The position numbers were made by a program, and so were the translations under genes. A DNA stretch of 64,000 bases from Anaerosporobacter faecicola (lineage in GTDB: Bacteria > Bacillota > Clostridia > Lachnospirales > Lachnospiraceae), in contig NZ_JAAQRO010000022.1 of the NCBI RefSeq assembly GCF_012070565.1, positions 186,001 through 250,000 of the forward strand, in the 5' to 3' direction. This document shows, piece by piece, positions 51,753-61,164 of this stretch (within the stretch, counting starts at the first letter, position 1; each line of letters opens with the position of its first letter). The notes under the pieces were generated by a model. It searched no databases. It had not been told where the DNA came from and worked only from the letters and a program-made list of their open reading frames with translations.

Positions 51753-53273
51753 TTATTCGATACCTTCTTCAATAATTCGATAAATGGCATCCATATCTAG
51801 ATTCTTACGAATAGCATCTGCTAGTTGATTGTATTGTGTCTCTTTATATTCATTGATATCTAATGCACGAACATCCTTGCCGTTGTAACCTTTTGCCTCC
51901 AATAAGGCTCTCACAATACCGTTTACAACATTTGATGAATCAAAGACTCCATGTACATAGGTTCCATATACATTCCCTTTGCAAGTTCCATCTTCTTTCG
52001 TTTCTCCAACTTCTGTATCACTCTGTAGTCGTATACAATTTGGCTTGCTGCTTGTTGTGATTCCCATATGAATCTCATAACCTTCTAGTTCCACACCACG
52101 TAAGCCTTTTAGAACGCCTTCCACATGAGTAAATACACCATTTACTCTAGTTCTTGTCTTCTCTGGCATAAATATTGTATCATTTGGAAGTAATCCAAGT
52201 CCTTTTACCTTCTCTAAAGTATGATTCTTTGTCTCAATGCCACTTGGATCAGAAATTGTATTCCCTAACATCTGATAACCCCCACATACACCGAATATCA
52301 CTTTACCTCTTGCTGCATGTTGTAGAATCTTTGCTTCTAATCCTGATTCTCTAAGCCACAACAAGTCTTCTATTGTATTCTTTGTTCCCGGTAGTATAAT
52401 CATATCCGGGTCCATTAATTCCGCTGGATTGCTTACATAACGCAAGGATACCTCTTCTATATATTCGAATGGATTGAAATCTGTAAAGTTCGATATTTTT
52501 GGCAAACGTATTACCGCAATATCCACCAACCCTGTTGTACTTTTTTTATAAAAACGTTCTGATAAACTATCTTCATCATCAATATCAAGATGACAATATG
52601 GCATAACACCACTAACTGGTATTCCCACTTTATCTTCCAACATCTTAAGCCCAGGCTCTAGAATCGTCTTATCACCTCGAAACTTATTGATAATTAACCC
52701 CTTCACCATCGCCTGTTCTTCTTTCTCTAGAAGTAGAATTGTTCCAAGCAATTGTGCAAACACACCACCTCGGTCGATATCACCCACTAACAATACCGGT
52801 GACTTCGCCATCTTTGCCATGCCCATATTCACAATATCTTCACTCTTAAGATTAATCTCAGCAGGACTTCCCGCACCTTCAATTACAACAATATCATTCT
52901 GTTGTTCTAACTTATGATACGCTTTTAGAATATCTGGTATATACTTCTTCTTACACGCAAAATACTCTCTTGCTGACATTGTTCCAACCACTTCACCATT
53001 TACAATAACTTGCGATCCTGTATCATTCGTAGGTTTTAACAAGATAGGATTCATAAGAACAGAAGGTTCAATGCCCGCTGCTTCTGCTTGCATCACTTGT
53101 GCTCTTCCCATCTCCAAGCCTTCTTTCGTTATGAATGAGTTCAATGCCATATTCTGCGATTTGAATGGTGTAACCTTATATCCATCTTGTACAAATACTC
53201 GACACAATCCTCCCGTCAAGATACTTTTCCCCGCATTCGACATTGTCCCTTGTATCATAATTGACTTACCCAT
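51753..53273 (-). CDS. cobQ: cobyric acid synthase (CbiP/CobQ)
   Basis: A 506-residue glutamine-dependent amidotransferase that amidates four side chains of adenosyl-cobyrinate a,c-diamide. The N-terminal P-loop-like domain has [20 protein letters not shown] and [10 protein letters not shown] and [11 protein letters not shown]. The class I glutaminase has the Cys in [13 protein letters not shown] and a His in [10 protein letters not shown]. Its start overlaps the cobD gene by 8 nt. Last gene of the riboswitch-led cobalamin run. Confidence 0.96.
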   Translation of the reverse strand: MGKSIMIQGTMSNAGKSILTGGLCRVFVQDGYKVTPFKSQNMALNSFITKEGLEMGRAQVMQAEAAGIEPSVLMNPILLKPTNDTGSQVIVNGEVVGTMSAREYFACKKKYIPDILKAYHKLEQQNDIVVIEGAGSPAEINLKSEDIVNMGMAKMAKSPVLLVGDIDRGGVFAQLLGTILLLEKEEQAMVKGLIINKFRGDKTILEPGLKMLEDKVGIPVSGVMPYCHLDIDDEDSLSERFYKKSTTGLVDIAVIRLPKISNFTDFNPFEYIEEVSLRYVSNPAELMDPDMIILPGTKNTIEDLLWLRESGLEAKILQHAARGKVIFGVCGGYQMLGNTISDPSGIETKNHTLEKVKGLGLLPNDTIFMPEKTRTRVNGVFTHVEGVLKGLRGVELEGYEIHMGITTSSKPNCIRLQSDTEVGETKEDGTCKGNVYGTYVHGVFDSSNVVNGIVRALLEAKGYNGKDVRALDINEYKETQYNQLADAIRKNLDMDAIYRIIEEGIE

Positions 53274-54381
53274 TGTGCTCCTCCCCTACATACATCTCTT
53301 GATTAGCAATAATCTTCTTCATAACCCGAATTAAATGTTGATTCTCTTCCCTTTTTCTAACCGCTATCCTGTAGTATCCTTTTGTTAAGCCTTTGTAATT
53401 ACTACAATCTCTAATTAATATTTTATATTTCAACAGTTCTCTATACCAGTCCGTGTCATGGTGAAAGAAGATATAATTTGCTTCTGGCTTATACACCCGA
53501 ATACCCATACTTTCTAATTCTGCACATAAGTAGTCCCGTTCTTTCCTCACATATCTTTTTGTACATGCAACATACTCATCCTCATGAACAGCTGCTACTC
53601 CAGCAGCTTGAGCAGGAACAGACACCGACCACGGTTGGCTAACTTTATTCATGTGTGCTAACACAGCAGTATTACTTGTAATTAGATACCCGAGTCGAAG
53701 TCCTGCCATTGCATACATTTTCGTAAAAGCCTTTAGAATGCAGAGATTGTTGTAAGTAGCTAACTCATTTGTTAGCGTATTTTCTTCCGTATTATCAAGA
53801 AAATCATTGAAACATTCATCCATAATCACCCGAATCCCACGCGTCACACAAGTAGTAAGTATGGCTTGTAGTGTGGACATAGGTATCGTATTGCCAACAG
53901 GGTTATTCGGATTACATAGTATAATTAGATCAAGTTCATCAGTAAGTAGTTGTAAGTAGTCCGGTAATAAGGTGAATGCATTCTCTTCCGTCAGAGAGTA
54001 ATAAGCAATAGAACAGTCAACAGACTGAAGAGCTTGTTCATATTCAGAAAAGGTAGGAGAAAGTAATAAAGCACGTTTTGGTTTCAATGCATGAATAAGA
54101 GTAAAAAGTACATCAGCAGCTCCATTCCCAAAGTAAAGCCAATCAGGATTAATCGATAACTTCTTAGAAAGTTCCATTCTCAACTTTGTACAAGATACAT
54201 CTGGATAATTCCCCATATCTTTAAGACTATCCGCTGCAGCTTTCATAATATGTTCATTCACTCCAAGTGGATTGATATTGGCAGAGAAATCATGCTCTGG
54301 ATTGTGCCGATAGATATCGCCACCATGTACATAAATCTGTCTATCATTCTTAACTTCATCTAATGCATTCGTGTGCTTCAT
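53266..54381 (-). CDS. cobD: threonine-phosphate decarboxylase (CobD-like aminotransferase)
   Basis: A 371-residue PLP enzyme that makes (R)-1-amino-2-propanol phosphate, the aminopropanol linker, from L-threonine phosphate. The opening [20 protein letters not shown] is the CobD/CobC signature. [26 protein letters not shown] and the PLP-Lys region [17 protein letters not shown] follow. It resembles histidinol-phosphate aminotransferases, but context and N-terminus favour CobD. It provides the substrate for CbiB encoded upstream. Confidence 0.94.
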   Translation of the reverse strand: MKHTNALDEVKNDRQIYVHGGDIYRHNPEHDFSANINPLGVNEHIMKAAADSLKDMGNYPDVSCTKLRMELSKKLSINPDWLYFGNGAADVLFTLIHALKPKRALLLSPTFSEYEQALQSVDCSIAYYSLTEENAFTLLPDYLQLLTDELDLIILCNPNNPVGNTIPMSTLQAILTTCVTRGIRVIMDECFNDFLDNTEENTLTNELATYNNLCILKAFTKMYAMAGLRLGYLITSNTAVLAHMNKVSQPWSVSVPAQAAGVAAVHEDEYVACTKRYVRKERDYLCAELESMGIRVYKPEANYIFFHHDTDWYRELLKYKILIRDCSNYKGLTKGYYRIAVRKREENQHLIRVMKKIIANQEMYVGEEHNG

Positions 54382-54425
54382 GATTATCTCCTTTCCGTTA
54401 TAGTAATTGTTCTATTATTCTTCCC

Positions 54426-55403
54426 CTAGAACAAACCGAATCCCATCATAACTACAATCTTCATTCCCAACAATGCGATTAACGAGGTAATTGCACATGT
54501 ATACAGTAATTGGTTTGCTCTCTTAATGTCATCAATCTCTATGTTTCGCATGGAATCACCAATATACTCTTTCTTATAAAGTTTTCCAAAGTAATACGCA
54601 TCGCCTGCTAATTGGATTCGCAATGCCCCCGCACATACAGACTCTGTATGCGCCGAATTCGGACTTGCATGTTTATAGCGGTCTCTTCTATAGATTCGGT
54701 ATGCATTCTTCGCATCCATACGTAATAGCAATGCACTTAATATCATCATATATGCTGAAAATCTTGCTGGTATATAATTCACGATATCATCTAACTTCGC
54801 TGCAAATCTTCCTAGATATAGGTATTTATCATTCTTGTATCCAATCATAGAATCCATAGTATTAATAGACTTATATAAGAAACCAAGTGGTGCTCCTCCT
54901 ATCACAATAGCAAGTAAAGGAGCTATACTTCCGTCTGAGGTGTTCTCTGCAACTGTCTCTACTGCTGCTTTTGTAATTCCTACTGCATCAAGACTCTGTG
55001 TATCACGACCAACAATCATAGACACTGCACAGCGTGCCTTCTCAATATCCTTCGTCGCTAATTCTTTGTATACTTTCATACTCTCAACTTTCAATGATTT
55101 CGTTGCAAGAAGTTGATAGCAGAACACACTCTCCACAGCCAAACCAAGGTAGCGATCAAATCCATAACAGAATACTAAGATTGCCAATGGAATTGTCGTT
55201 GAAACTACCATCACTATAAGTGCTAACAAGGTACCACCGATTAATTCTCCACGCTTTGTCTTAGGGAAACACGCTCTTACCGCCTTCTCCATAATCTGTA
55301 TAAGCTTTCCGATTAATCGAACCGGGTGGTATAACCAGTGGGGATCACCTATTATAAGATCTAGAACAAATCCTATGATACATGCATATATGGTATATCT
55401 CAT
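54426..55403 (-). CDS. cbiB: adenosylcobinamide-phosphate synthase CbiB
   Basis: A 325-residue polytopic membrane enzyme that couples cobyric acid to aminopropanol phosphate. The typical start YACIIGFVLDLIIGDPHWLYHPVRLIGKLI is followed by AVETVAENTSDGSIAPLLA and PNSAHTESVCAGALRIQLAG with the conserved YFGKLYKKEYIGD end. About 5 membrane segments. AGGGAGGAACAGTAACG precedes the ATG. It is adjacent to cobC and cobD. Confidence 0.96.
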   Translation of the reverse strand: MRYTIYACIIGFVLDLIIGDPHWLYHPVRLIGKLIQIMEKAVRACFPKTKRGELIGGTLLALIVMVVSTTIPLAILVFCYGFDRYLGLAVESVFCYQLLATKSLKVESMKVYKELATKDIEKARCAVSMIVGRDTQSLDAVGITKAAVETVAENTSDGSIAPLLAIVIGGAPLGFLYKSINTMDSMIGYKNDKYLYLGRFAAKLDDIVNYIPARFSAYMMILSALLLRMDAKNAYRIYRRDRYKHASPNSAHTESVCAGALRIQLAGDAYYFGKLYKKEYIGDSMRNIEIDDIKRANQLLYTCAITSLIALLGMKIVVMMGFGLF

Positions 55404-55405
55404 CG

Positions 55406-56014
55406 TTACTGTTCCTCCCTATTAAGCTTCTCTTTCACAACCACATAACGATCGTTGCAATCACCAAACCATGTCACCTCATTAACCTCTATCGTAAAAC
55501 CTTGCCCATTATCTACTTTCCAATGATAAAAATCTTCTACTGGTCTTGCATACTTCTCAAGGATTGCCATAATGGTTCCACCATGAACAACAAGTGCCCC
55601 CTCTTTAACCCCATTCTTATAGAACCGTTCTACCGCTTTATCAAATCCAATCACACAACGCTCTCGAAACATCATCTGATCTTCCCCATCTGGAAATGGT
55701 ATCTTACCCTCTTTAGAAATCCATTCTTGATAGACAGGGTCGTCTTTTAATTCTTCATAGTTCATGCCTTCAAATCGACCAAAATCGCACTCTCGTAACT
55801 CCACCAAAGAATTCGATTGCATATCTGGATAGATATATTCTGCCGTCTCTATACATCGTCTCATTGGGCTTGTTATCAACATCTGGGCAGTTGGATATTG
55901 ATACCTTGCTAACAATTCAATTCCTTCTTTACATAACGACTCATCTGTCGAACCGATGTAACATCTCTTCTTATTTCCTGGTGTCATTGAATGTCTTATC
56001 AGATAAATCAACAT
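55406..56014 (-). CDS. cobC: histidine phosphatase family protein, probable alpha-ribazole phosphatase
   Basis: A 202-residue phosphoglycerate-mutase-like phosphatase. The phospho-His motif YLIRHSMTPGN (RHG variant RHS), the second basic motif SPMRRCIETAEYI, the acidic LRECDFGRFEGMNYEEL and the late His VVHGGTIMAIL are all present. In a cobalamin cluster it should remove the 5' phosphate of alpha-ribazole phosphate or of the cobalamin phosphate. It lies 2 nt from the cbiB start. Confidence 0.88.
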   Translation of the reverse strand: MLIYLIRHSMTPGNKKRCYIGSTDESLCKEGIELLARYQYPTAQMLITSPMRRCIETAEYIYPDMQSNSLVELRECDFGRFEGMNYEELKDDPVYQEWISKEGKIPFPDGEDQMMFRERCVIGFDKAVERFYKNGVKEGALVVHGGTIMAILEKYARPVEDFYHWKVDNGQGFTIEVNEVTWFGDCNDRYVVVKEKLNREEQ

Positions 56015-56103
56015 ACTTTCGTACCTCCTGGTAATTATTCATAACATTCTTCTGGTAATCCTGCTTAATTATTAGATTACTTAATCCACTGAACGTAACA
56101 CAT

Positions 56104-56523
56104 TTATTTTAATTGCATAGGAATTCCACAAGTAATTCGATAAACTTCCTGTGACTTTTTCGCTATTGTACAACAGATTCTTCCTGTCTGTTCACGATAG
56201 TTTCTTTCAAACTTATCAATTGGAACAATTCCATAGCCAATTTCTGTAGTTACTAGAATTACTTGTGGATTTTGAAGGACGATCTGCTCCACAATTTCAG
56301 ATATATCTACTTTCTCACTTAACATACGACGGACAATCAGATGAAAGTGATTAATAATTGTAGCTTCATATAATTCCTCAAGCTTCGTATATGTCTCATC
56401 CACAATCCTACACGAATTGCCTTCATTCTCCCTATATCCAGAATAATCTGCGTAAGATTTTTCAACAAACTCTTTTGCGAATGTTAATTTACCTTGTGCT
56501 GTTCCACCTATAACCAGTCTCAT
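56104..56523 (-). CDS. short CobU-like NTPase (second cobinamide-kinase paralogue)
   Basis: About 139 residues with a CobU-like P-loop MRLVIGGTAQGKLTFA, a variant of the usual GGxxSGKS, and VILVTTEIGYGIVPIDKFER matching CobU's VTNEVG.GIVP region. It lacks the His-containing guanylylation motif (RHRxR) seen in the second copy at 57371-57895, so it is unlikely to be a full bifunctional CobU. Such short paralogues occur in clostridial cobalamin operons. The ATG at 56523 has GGTGAAAGAT before it; the GTG at 56550 has no site. Confidence 0.75.
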   Translation of the reverse strand: MRLVIGGTAQGKLTFAKEFVEKSYADYSGYRENEGNSCRIVDETYTKLEELYEATIINHFHLIVRRMLSEKVDISEIVEQIVLQNPQVILVTTEIGYGIVPIDKFERNYREQTGRICCTIAKKSQEVYRITCGIPMQLK

Positions 56524-56614
56524 ATCTTTCACCAACTTTCCGTGTTCCACCGAAAGGATCTGGTGGTTTATTTACATTTATTCCTCTGCCCTCTTTATAT
56601 AAGACCATGCATAC

Positions 56615-57370
56615 CTATACCATTCTATGACACACTACCAGCCAGATTAAGATAGCCAACTCATTATATTGTAGGAAATACCCCGCAAGATCACCTGTTA
56701 TTCCTCCAAATTGTCGCTTACATACATGATAATGATATGCGAATACCAACATGGAAACGATAATGATTCCTCCGCCAAGCAGTAAATCCATCCACAATAG
56801 CACTGTAAAACACACGAAACTATACACAATCATCGTAAGTTTTACACGACTTTTGTGGGACATATCTGAAAATGTAGCCGCTAACCCTGTATTCTTAGCT
56901 AAGGGAAATGTTACAACACTAAGCCCACTCAATGCTCTTGTTAATACATAACCAACAGCGATAAATGGTACTACCTCTACTGGAACCTCACTCCACATTC
57001 CAAATGTCAACACAAAGTAACATACAGCACCAATAATTGCAAATGCACCGGTATGAGGGTCTTTTAAAATCTCTAACTTCTTCTCTCGATCACCATAAGA
57101 ATTTAAAGCATCTAAAGTATCTAGGAGTCCATCGACATGAATTCCACCTGTATAAAGAATTGGCAACACGGTCATAACCGCTGCAAAACATATCGTTCCT
57201 ACCCCTTGGTACCACAATAGATTAGCAACACCATACACAATTGCTCCCAATAACGCTCCAACCAAAGGAAAAAAACAGAATGCATATCTCATATTCTTAT
57301 CGGTCCAATTCACCTTCGGCATTGGAACTTTCGAATACATAGAGAATGCAATGATACACGATTGTAACAC
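56615..57370 (-). CDS. cobS: adenosylcobinamide-GDP ribazoletransferase (cobalamin synthase)
   Basis: A 251-residue membrane enzyme joining alpha-ribazole to adenosylcobinamide-GDP. Family motifs: FSMYSKVPMPKVNW, FPLVGALLGAIVYG, GGIHVDGLLDTLDAL and DPHTGAFAII, plus GGITGDLAGYFLQYNELAIL at the C-terminus. About six membrane helices. Its start abuts the cobU stop. Confidence 0.96.
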   Translation of the reverse strand: MLQSCIIAFSMYSKVPMPKVNWTDKNMRYAFCFFPLVGALLGAIVYGVANLLWYQGVGTICFAAVMTVLPILYTGGIHVDGLLDTLDALNSYGDREKKLEILKDPHTGAFAIIGAVCYFVLTFGMWSEVPVEVVPFIAVGYVLTRALSGLSVVTFPLAKNTGLAATFSDMSHKSRVKLTMIVYSFVCFTVLLWMDLLLGGGIIIVSMLVFAYHYHVCKRQFGGITGDLAGYFLQYNELAILIWLVVCHRMV

Positions 57371-57895
57371 TCAATCACCTTCTTTCTTACAATACACCGG
57401 AATTCCATACACTACTTCAATAACCTCATCTGCCATACGTGCAAGTTCCTGGTTAATCTCACCGAGATAACGTATATATCGCATCGTCTCTTCATCATAA
57501 ACAATCCCATCACTAGCTACTTCATTTGTCACTATAATAAGATTTTTTACTTGTTGTTTCAAACGATGAATTCCCTCTACAATACATGGAACGGTATGAT
57601 TGCCCGCTCCATCTTCTTGATACATTTCATTTGCCACGAGATTAGACATGCAATCTAGCAATACGGTATGACTCGCATCTAACCTAAGTCTATTCAAACC
57701 GGTATAACATTCAATTGTAGTAAAATTCTTCTCCCTTCGCATTCTACGATGTCTGTTAATCTTTTGTCTTGCTTCCTCATCAAATGCTACCATTGTAGCA
57801 ATATAGATTCGGTTGTCTTGGCTATATTGTATTGTTCGATCTTCGGCGTATTCTGATTTTCCACTTCCACTTCCGCCTGTCACTACCATCATCAT
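57371..57895 (-). CDS. cobU: adenosylcobinamide kinase/adenosylcobinamide-phosphate guanylyltransferase
   Basis: A 174-residue bifunctional enzyme activating cobinamide. P-loop MVVTGGSGSGKSEYAED, guanylylated-His region INRHRRMRREKNF, LLDCMSNLVANEMY and VTNEVASDGIVYD. In the usual VTNEVG-GIVP motif a Ser-Asp replaces Gly residues. Overlaps cobT by 4 nt and abuts cobS. Confidence 0.95.
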   Translation of the reverse strand: MMMVVTGGSGSGKSEYAEDRTIQYSQDNRIYIATMVAFDEEARQKINRHRRMRREKNFTTIECYTGLNRLRLDASHTVLLDCMSNLVANEMYQEDGAGNHTVPCIVEGIHRLKQQVKNLIIVTNEVASDGIVYDEETMRYIRYLGEINQELARMADEVIEVVYGIPVYCKKEGD

Positions 57896-58962
57896 GATTC
57901 AAATACCTCATAATTATCAATCTTTATCTGTTCAAATGTACTCATCGAACGATAAACTGCTAACCCCATATCAAGAAGAGGTAACACCGCTACTGCTCCT
58001 GTTCCTTCTCCTAGACACATATCACACGTAATATATGGTTTTAACCCTAAAGCTTCTAAGACCATATGTCCTGCTGGTTCTTTGGATACATGAGATGGCA
58101 TCATATAGTCAAGTGCCTTTGGTTCAATCCTTGCCGCTACTAATGCTGCTACTGCACAGATAAATCCATCAATTACAATCGGAATCTGATAGATTGCACC
58201 TCCAAGAAATGCTCCAACAAGCCCCGCGATATCCAGTCCTCCAACCTTAGCAATTACATCAAGCGGATCTTCCTTATTGGGTTTATTCACTTCAATTGCT
58301 TTTTCAATTGCATGAATCTTACGACTCAGCCCTTCATTCGTAAGCCCCGCCCCCTTACCTGTAACTAAGGAGACTGGTTGTTCTAGTAGGACAGAAGCAA
58401 TTGCACTACTTGTTGTTGTATTACCAATCCCCATCTCTCCTGTCGCAAGTATATTGTACCCTTCTTCTTTGCATGTTCTTACAACATCAATACCGATTAA
58501 GATTGCTTTCGTTGCTTCCTCTCTTGTCATAGCAGGTCCTTTGGTCATATTCTTTGTTCCATATGCAACTTTCCTATCCGCTCTTGTTATGCTAGGGACA
58601 TCAACTGCAATACCAATATCAATTGGAATAACATCTGCCTTTGCAATCTGTGCCATCTTACATACACTTGTTTCATTCTTTGAGAAATTATCCGATACAA
58701 TAGCCGTTACTTCTTGCCCGGTCTGTGTAACACCTTCTTCAACAACACCATTATCACCACAGAAGATAAGTAACCCTCTCTTATCTAATGTATAATCATG
58801 TTGTCTCTTCATACCAGCCATATCAATAACTGCATCCTCTAATTTCCCCAGGCTAAATAAAGGTTTTGCAATTAAAAGCCAATGCTTTCTAGCCGCTTCC
58901 ATTGCCACCTTATCTTTCGGCTGTATTCTGGCTATGAATTCCTCTAATGAATGCTCTTCCAT
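57892..58962 (-). CDS. cobT: nicotinate-nucleotide-dimethylbenzimidazole phosphoribosyltransferase
   Basis: A 356-residue enzyme activating the lower-ligand base to alpha-ribazole phosphate. Motifs: KPLFSLGKLEDAVIDMAG, GDNGVVEEGVTQTGQEVT, LATGEMGIGNTTTSSAI, GKGAGLTNEGL, and the catalytic Glu in DMCLGEGTGAVAVLP. GGGGAGGACAATAAGC precedes the ATG. The upstream gap contains the cbiA remnant, and the gene is probably read from the riboswitch promoter. Confidence 0.97.
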   Translation of the reverse strand: MEEHSLEEFIARIQPKDKVAMEAARKHWLLIAKPLFSLGKLEDAVIDMAGMKRQHDYTLDKRGLLIFCGDNGVVEEGVTQTGQEVTAIVSDNFSKNETSVCKMAQIAKADVIPIDIGIAVDVPSITRADRKVAYGTKNMTKGPAMTREEATKAILIGIDVVRTCKEEGYNILATGEMGIGNTTTSSAIASVLLEQPVSLVTGKGAGLTNEGLSRKIHAIEKAIEVNKPNKEDPLDVIAKVGGLDIAGLVGAFLGGAIYQIPIVIDGFICAVAALVAARIEPKALDYMMPSHVSKEPAGHMVLEALGLKPYITCDMCLGEGTGAVAVLPLLDMGLAVYRSMSTFEQIKIDNYEVFES

Positions 58963-59044
58963 GCTTATTGTCCTCCCCTAAATGAATTAATATGATGATA
59001 ACACTTACATGCCAGCAGATAATTTCTACCCCACTTTGTCTTGT

Positions 59045-59158
59045 ATTCTCTGGCAGTACCAAACCTAGATGTCGACTTTCTAACTGAAAATTCTCAAGAG
59101 GTGGCAAATATCCTACAACCGGGATTTTCATCTCTTTTCTACAACAGGTTTCATTCTC
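59045..59158 (-). pseudogene. cbiA: remnant of cbiA (cobyrinate a,c-diamide synthase)
   Basis: The frame from 59131 translates MKIPVVGYLPPLENF followed by QLESRHLGLVLPEN. Functional CbiA/CobB proteins carry IPVLGYLPR...LPERHLGLV in the middle of about 450 residues, so this is an internal piece of about 35-40 residues. A stop codon lies 10 codons upstream of the methionine, and similarity ends after the Glu-Asn. No P-loop or glutaminase domain survives nearby. It lies between cbiK and cobT, where cbi genes usually sit. Confidence 0.75.
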
Positions 59159-59186
59159 TCATACTTGCCATGGACAATTAAAGTCC

Positions 59187-59957
59187 TTACTCCGCCTCTA
59201 CAATATGACGGATAAACATCTCTTGTACCACTTCTAATTCTCCTAAACCCTGCATCTTACAATCTACTTCATATCCTTCCCTAAGTAAGATTGATTTCCA
59301 CGAATATTCTTCATCACATGCCATATCATTCTTAGCATGGTCTCCCGCCACAATCATGAATGGCAATAATAATACTTTTGTGTATTGTCTTTGTTTCATT
59401 CGTCCGATTGCATCTTCTAATGTTGGATATCCTTTAACCGTAGCCATATAAACTTGCGAGTATCCTTCTGCACGGAACGTATAATCGATGGCAGGATATA
59501 CCGCATTGGCATGGTGACTCGTACCATGTCCCATGAGCAGAATTGCTTCCTGCTCATTCACATGATTATCGCTTACAATGCAATTAACTAATTCCTTATA
59601 ATCCGTGGTGTCTGATAATAATGGTTTTCCTATACGAACAACTTCAAACCTGGCACGATAAGGCTCAATCTCTTCCAACATTTTCTCATACTCAATCCCG
59701 TTGATAATATGTGTTGGTTGTACGATTACTTCCGTAAATCCTTTATCAACTAAGGACTTCATTGCCTCTGCAACCGTTGGCACAATCGTATTATAACAAT
59801 TACGCAACTTACGAATGATAATATTACTTGTAAATGCGCGATATACTTGGTATTCTGGATACTCTTTTGCTATCTTCTTTTCTATCACATCTATTGTCTT
59901 TCTTCTTGTATCTTCATCACTAGTACCAAAACTAACCACTAATATCGCTTTCTTCAT
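59187..59957 (-). CDS. cbiK: sirohydrochlorin cobaltochelatase CbiK
   Basis: A 256-residue anaerobic-pathway chelatase that inserts Co2+ into sirohydrochlorin. Typical start KAILVVSFGTSDEDTRRKTI, metal His motifs QPTHIINGIEYEKM and MGHGTSHHANAVYPAI, and LLPFMIVAGDHAKNDMACD. GGAGGAAGAATAA precedes the ATG and lies in the end of a 37-codon ORF. The partner CbiL and the other corrin-ring genes are not in the window. Confidence 0.95.
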   Translation of the reverse strand: MKKAILVVSFGTSDEDTRRKTIDVIEKKIAKEYPEYQVYRAFTSNIIIRKLRNCYNTIVPTVAEAMKSLVDKGFTEVIVQPTHIINGIEYEKMLEEIEPYRARFEVVRIGKPLLSDTTDYKELVNCIVSDNHVNEQEAILLMGHGTSHHANAVYPAIDYTFRAEGYSQVYMATVKGYPTLEDAIGRMKQRQYTKVLLLPFMIVAGDHAKNDMACDEEYSWKSILLREGYEVDCKMQGLGELEVVQEMFIRHIVEAE

Positions 59958-60045
59958 TTATTCTTCCTCCAGCGTCTATCATGACCATCAACTCATCTAT
60001 TGTTGTTGGACATACTCTACATACGAGTTTCTGCCTTCTTGACAT
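59932..60045 (-). CDS. short leader ORF overlapping cbiK
   Basis: A 37-codon ORF starting ATG at 60045 with a good AAGGAGG 8 nt upstream, ending TAG at 59932 inside cbiK (26-nt overlap). The peptide begins MSRRQKLVCRVCP and has no recognised family. The cbiK ribosome site is inside it, so its translation may be coupled to cbiK. A hairpin (60074-60112) lies just ahead. It could be a spurious ORF with a real start site. Confidence 0.35.
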   Translation of the reverse strand: MSRRQKLVCRVCPTTIDELMVMIDAGGRINEESDISG

Positions 60046-60073
60046 AAAAAAAGCCTCCTTCTCTTTCTTCTTC

Positions 60074-60112
60074 CTGCGTATACCACAGGTTCCCACCTGT
60101 GAGTATACCCAG
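60074..60112 (-). promoter_or_regulatory. hairpin between cobalamin riboswitch and cbiK leader ORF
   Basis: Minus strand GTATACTCACAGGT-GGG-AACCTGTGGTATAC, about 14 bp, with flanking CCTGG/GCAGG pairing. No T-run directly after it, so it is not a simple terminator. It may be part of the expression platform or an mRNA stabilising stem. Confidence 0.5.
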
Positions 60113-60261
60113 GTAAGTTCATGTATTGGAATTTCCAATTACACGTTACCTACCTAGATACAACAACAGGTACGAAAAGAAAGAGAGGAAGCATCTATTC
60201 TAATTTGCTAATTCTCTCTACATTAACTACCTGGTTATATCCCCGTAACCTCGTAAATTCA

Positions 60262-60445
60262 TTCTCAGTCGGGTGTTCTGGCTCGGGCTTCAATCATAGT
60301 ACTTCGCCTTCCCATTATTCACAGTGACATAATGAAGTACTACTATTCCCATACAGCAGCGGGTACTGCGCAGGATTCTGACCTGCTTCCCCATCTATAT
60401 TCTTACATGATAAGACGTACAAATACCACACAAACACCACTGTGT
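60262..60445 (-). promoter_or_regulatory. cobalamin riboswitch
   Basis: Minus strand GGGAAGCAGGTCAGAATCC and GCGCAGTACCCGCTGCTGTA match the B12-box core (GGGAA..GGTG.AA.TCC....CAG.CCCGC.ACTGT). A hairpin (AGTACTTC...GAAGTACT) follows and GAGCCAGAACACCC matches the GCCAGGAGACC box. It precedes cbiK and the cobalamin run and should repress it when adenosylcobalamin is abundant. Confidence 0.93.
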
Positions 60446-60720
60446 AAGATTTGTTAGAACAATGGCATCTTTCTTCCCATTGCATAATACGATACAGATG
60501 GATTACACTCTACCGTCCAGTTCGTATACATTCATGTCAAGATTATAGATAATCCTGAAAATTACATTAAATTTACCTTAATAAGAGTAGCATGCGTATC
60601 TTTACTTGTCAACATACGTCGTATCCTTACAGATCTAACGTAGTTGTCTTCTAACAATTCAGGTTCGTGACTTATATTAACTACATCTTAAATTTATATT
60701 CACTTACCCTAGAAAATATT

Positions 60721-61098
60721 TTATATATTTAATTTGTTTTCAAACTGTGCAATTCCTTGTTCATAACTGTTAATTTTCCAGTCAAGTCTTGATAGCGAAT
60801 TCGTTAATTCCTGAATCTTATTTACTAGATGTTCTCTTTGCTCTAATAAAATCTTTTTCCTTACTGGAACTGTATCTTCCATACCTTCAAACAATGATAC
60901 ATATTCAATTAAAGCGTTAACAGATACCCCTGCACTTCGCATACATTTTATGTATTCGATCCATGTACAATCCGCTTTCGAGTAGTTGCGAATACCACTC
61001 GATGTTCTACCTATCCTGGGCAATAATTTAATACGTTCGTAATACCGTAAAGTATCTGCTGTAATATCGTATTTTCTACATACTTCTGATATTCGCAT
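60721..61098 (-). CDS. MerR family transcriptional regulator
   Basis: A 125-residue regulator. MerR-type HTH RISEVCRKYDITADTLRYYE, wing RTSSGIRNYSKADCTWIEYI, then a long dimerisation helix with LLEQREHLVNKIQELTNSLS. No Cys-rich metal-binding C-terminus, so a small-molecule or redox signal is more likely. The ATG at 61098 has GGAGGTGATTCCG before it. Between metK and the riboswitch, with its target unknown. Confidence 0.9.
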   Translation of the reverse strand: MRISEVCRKYDITADTLRYYERIKLLPRIGRTSSGIRNYSKADCTWIEYIKCMRSAGVSVNALIEYVSLFEGMEDTVPVRKKILLEQREHLVNKIQELTNSLSRLDWKINSYEQGIAQFENKLNI

Positions 61099-61164
61099 CG
61101 GAATCACCTCCAATTTACAATTTACTTCAAGTGTTGAACAATCCTATATATATTCTAAAAAGCA

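Noticed and set aside
59932-60138. Longer 68-codon version of the cbiK leader ORF
   Set aside because: The first 31 codons cross the hairpin and lack a ribosome site; only the ATG at 60045 has AAGGAGG.
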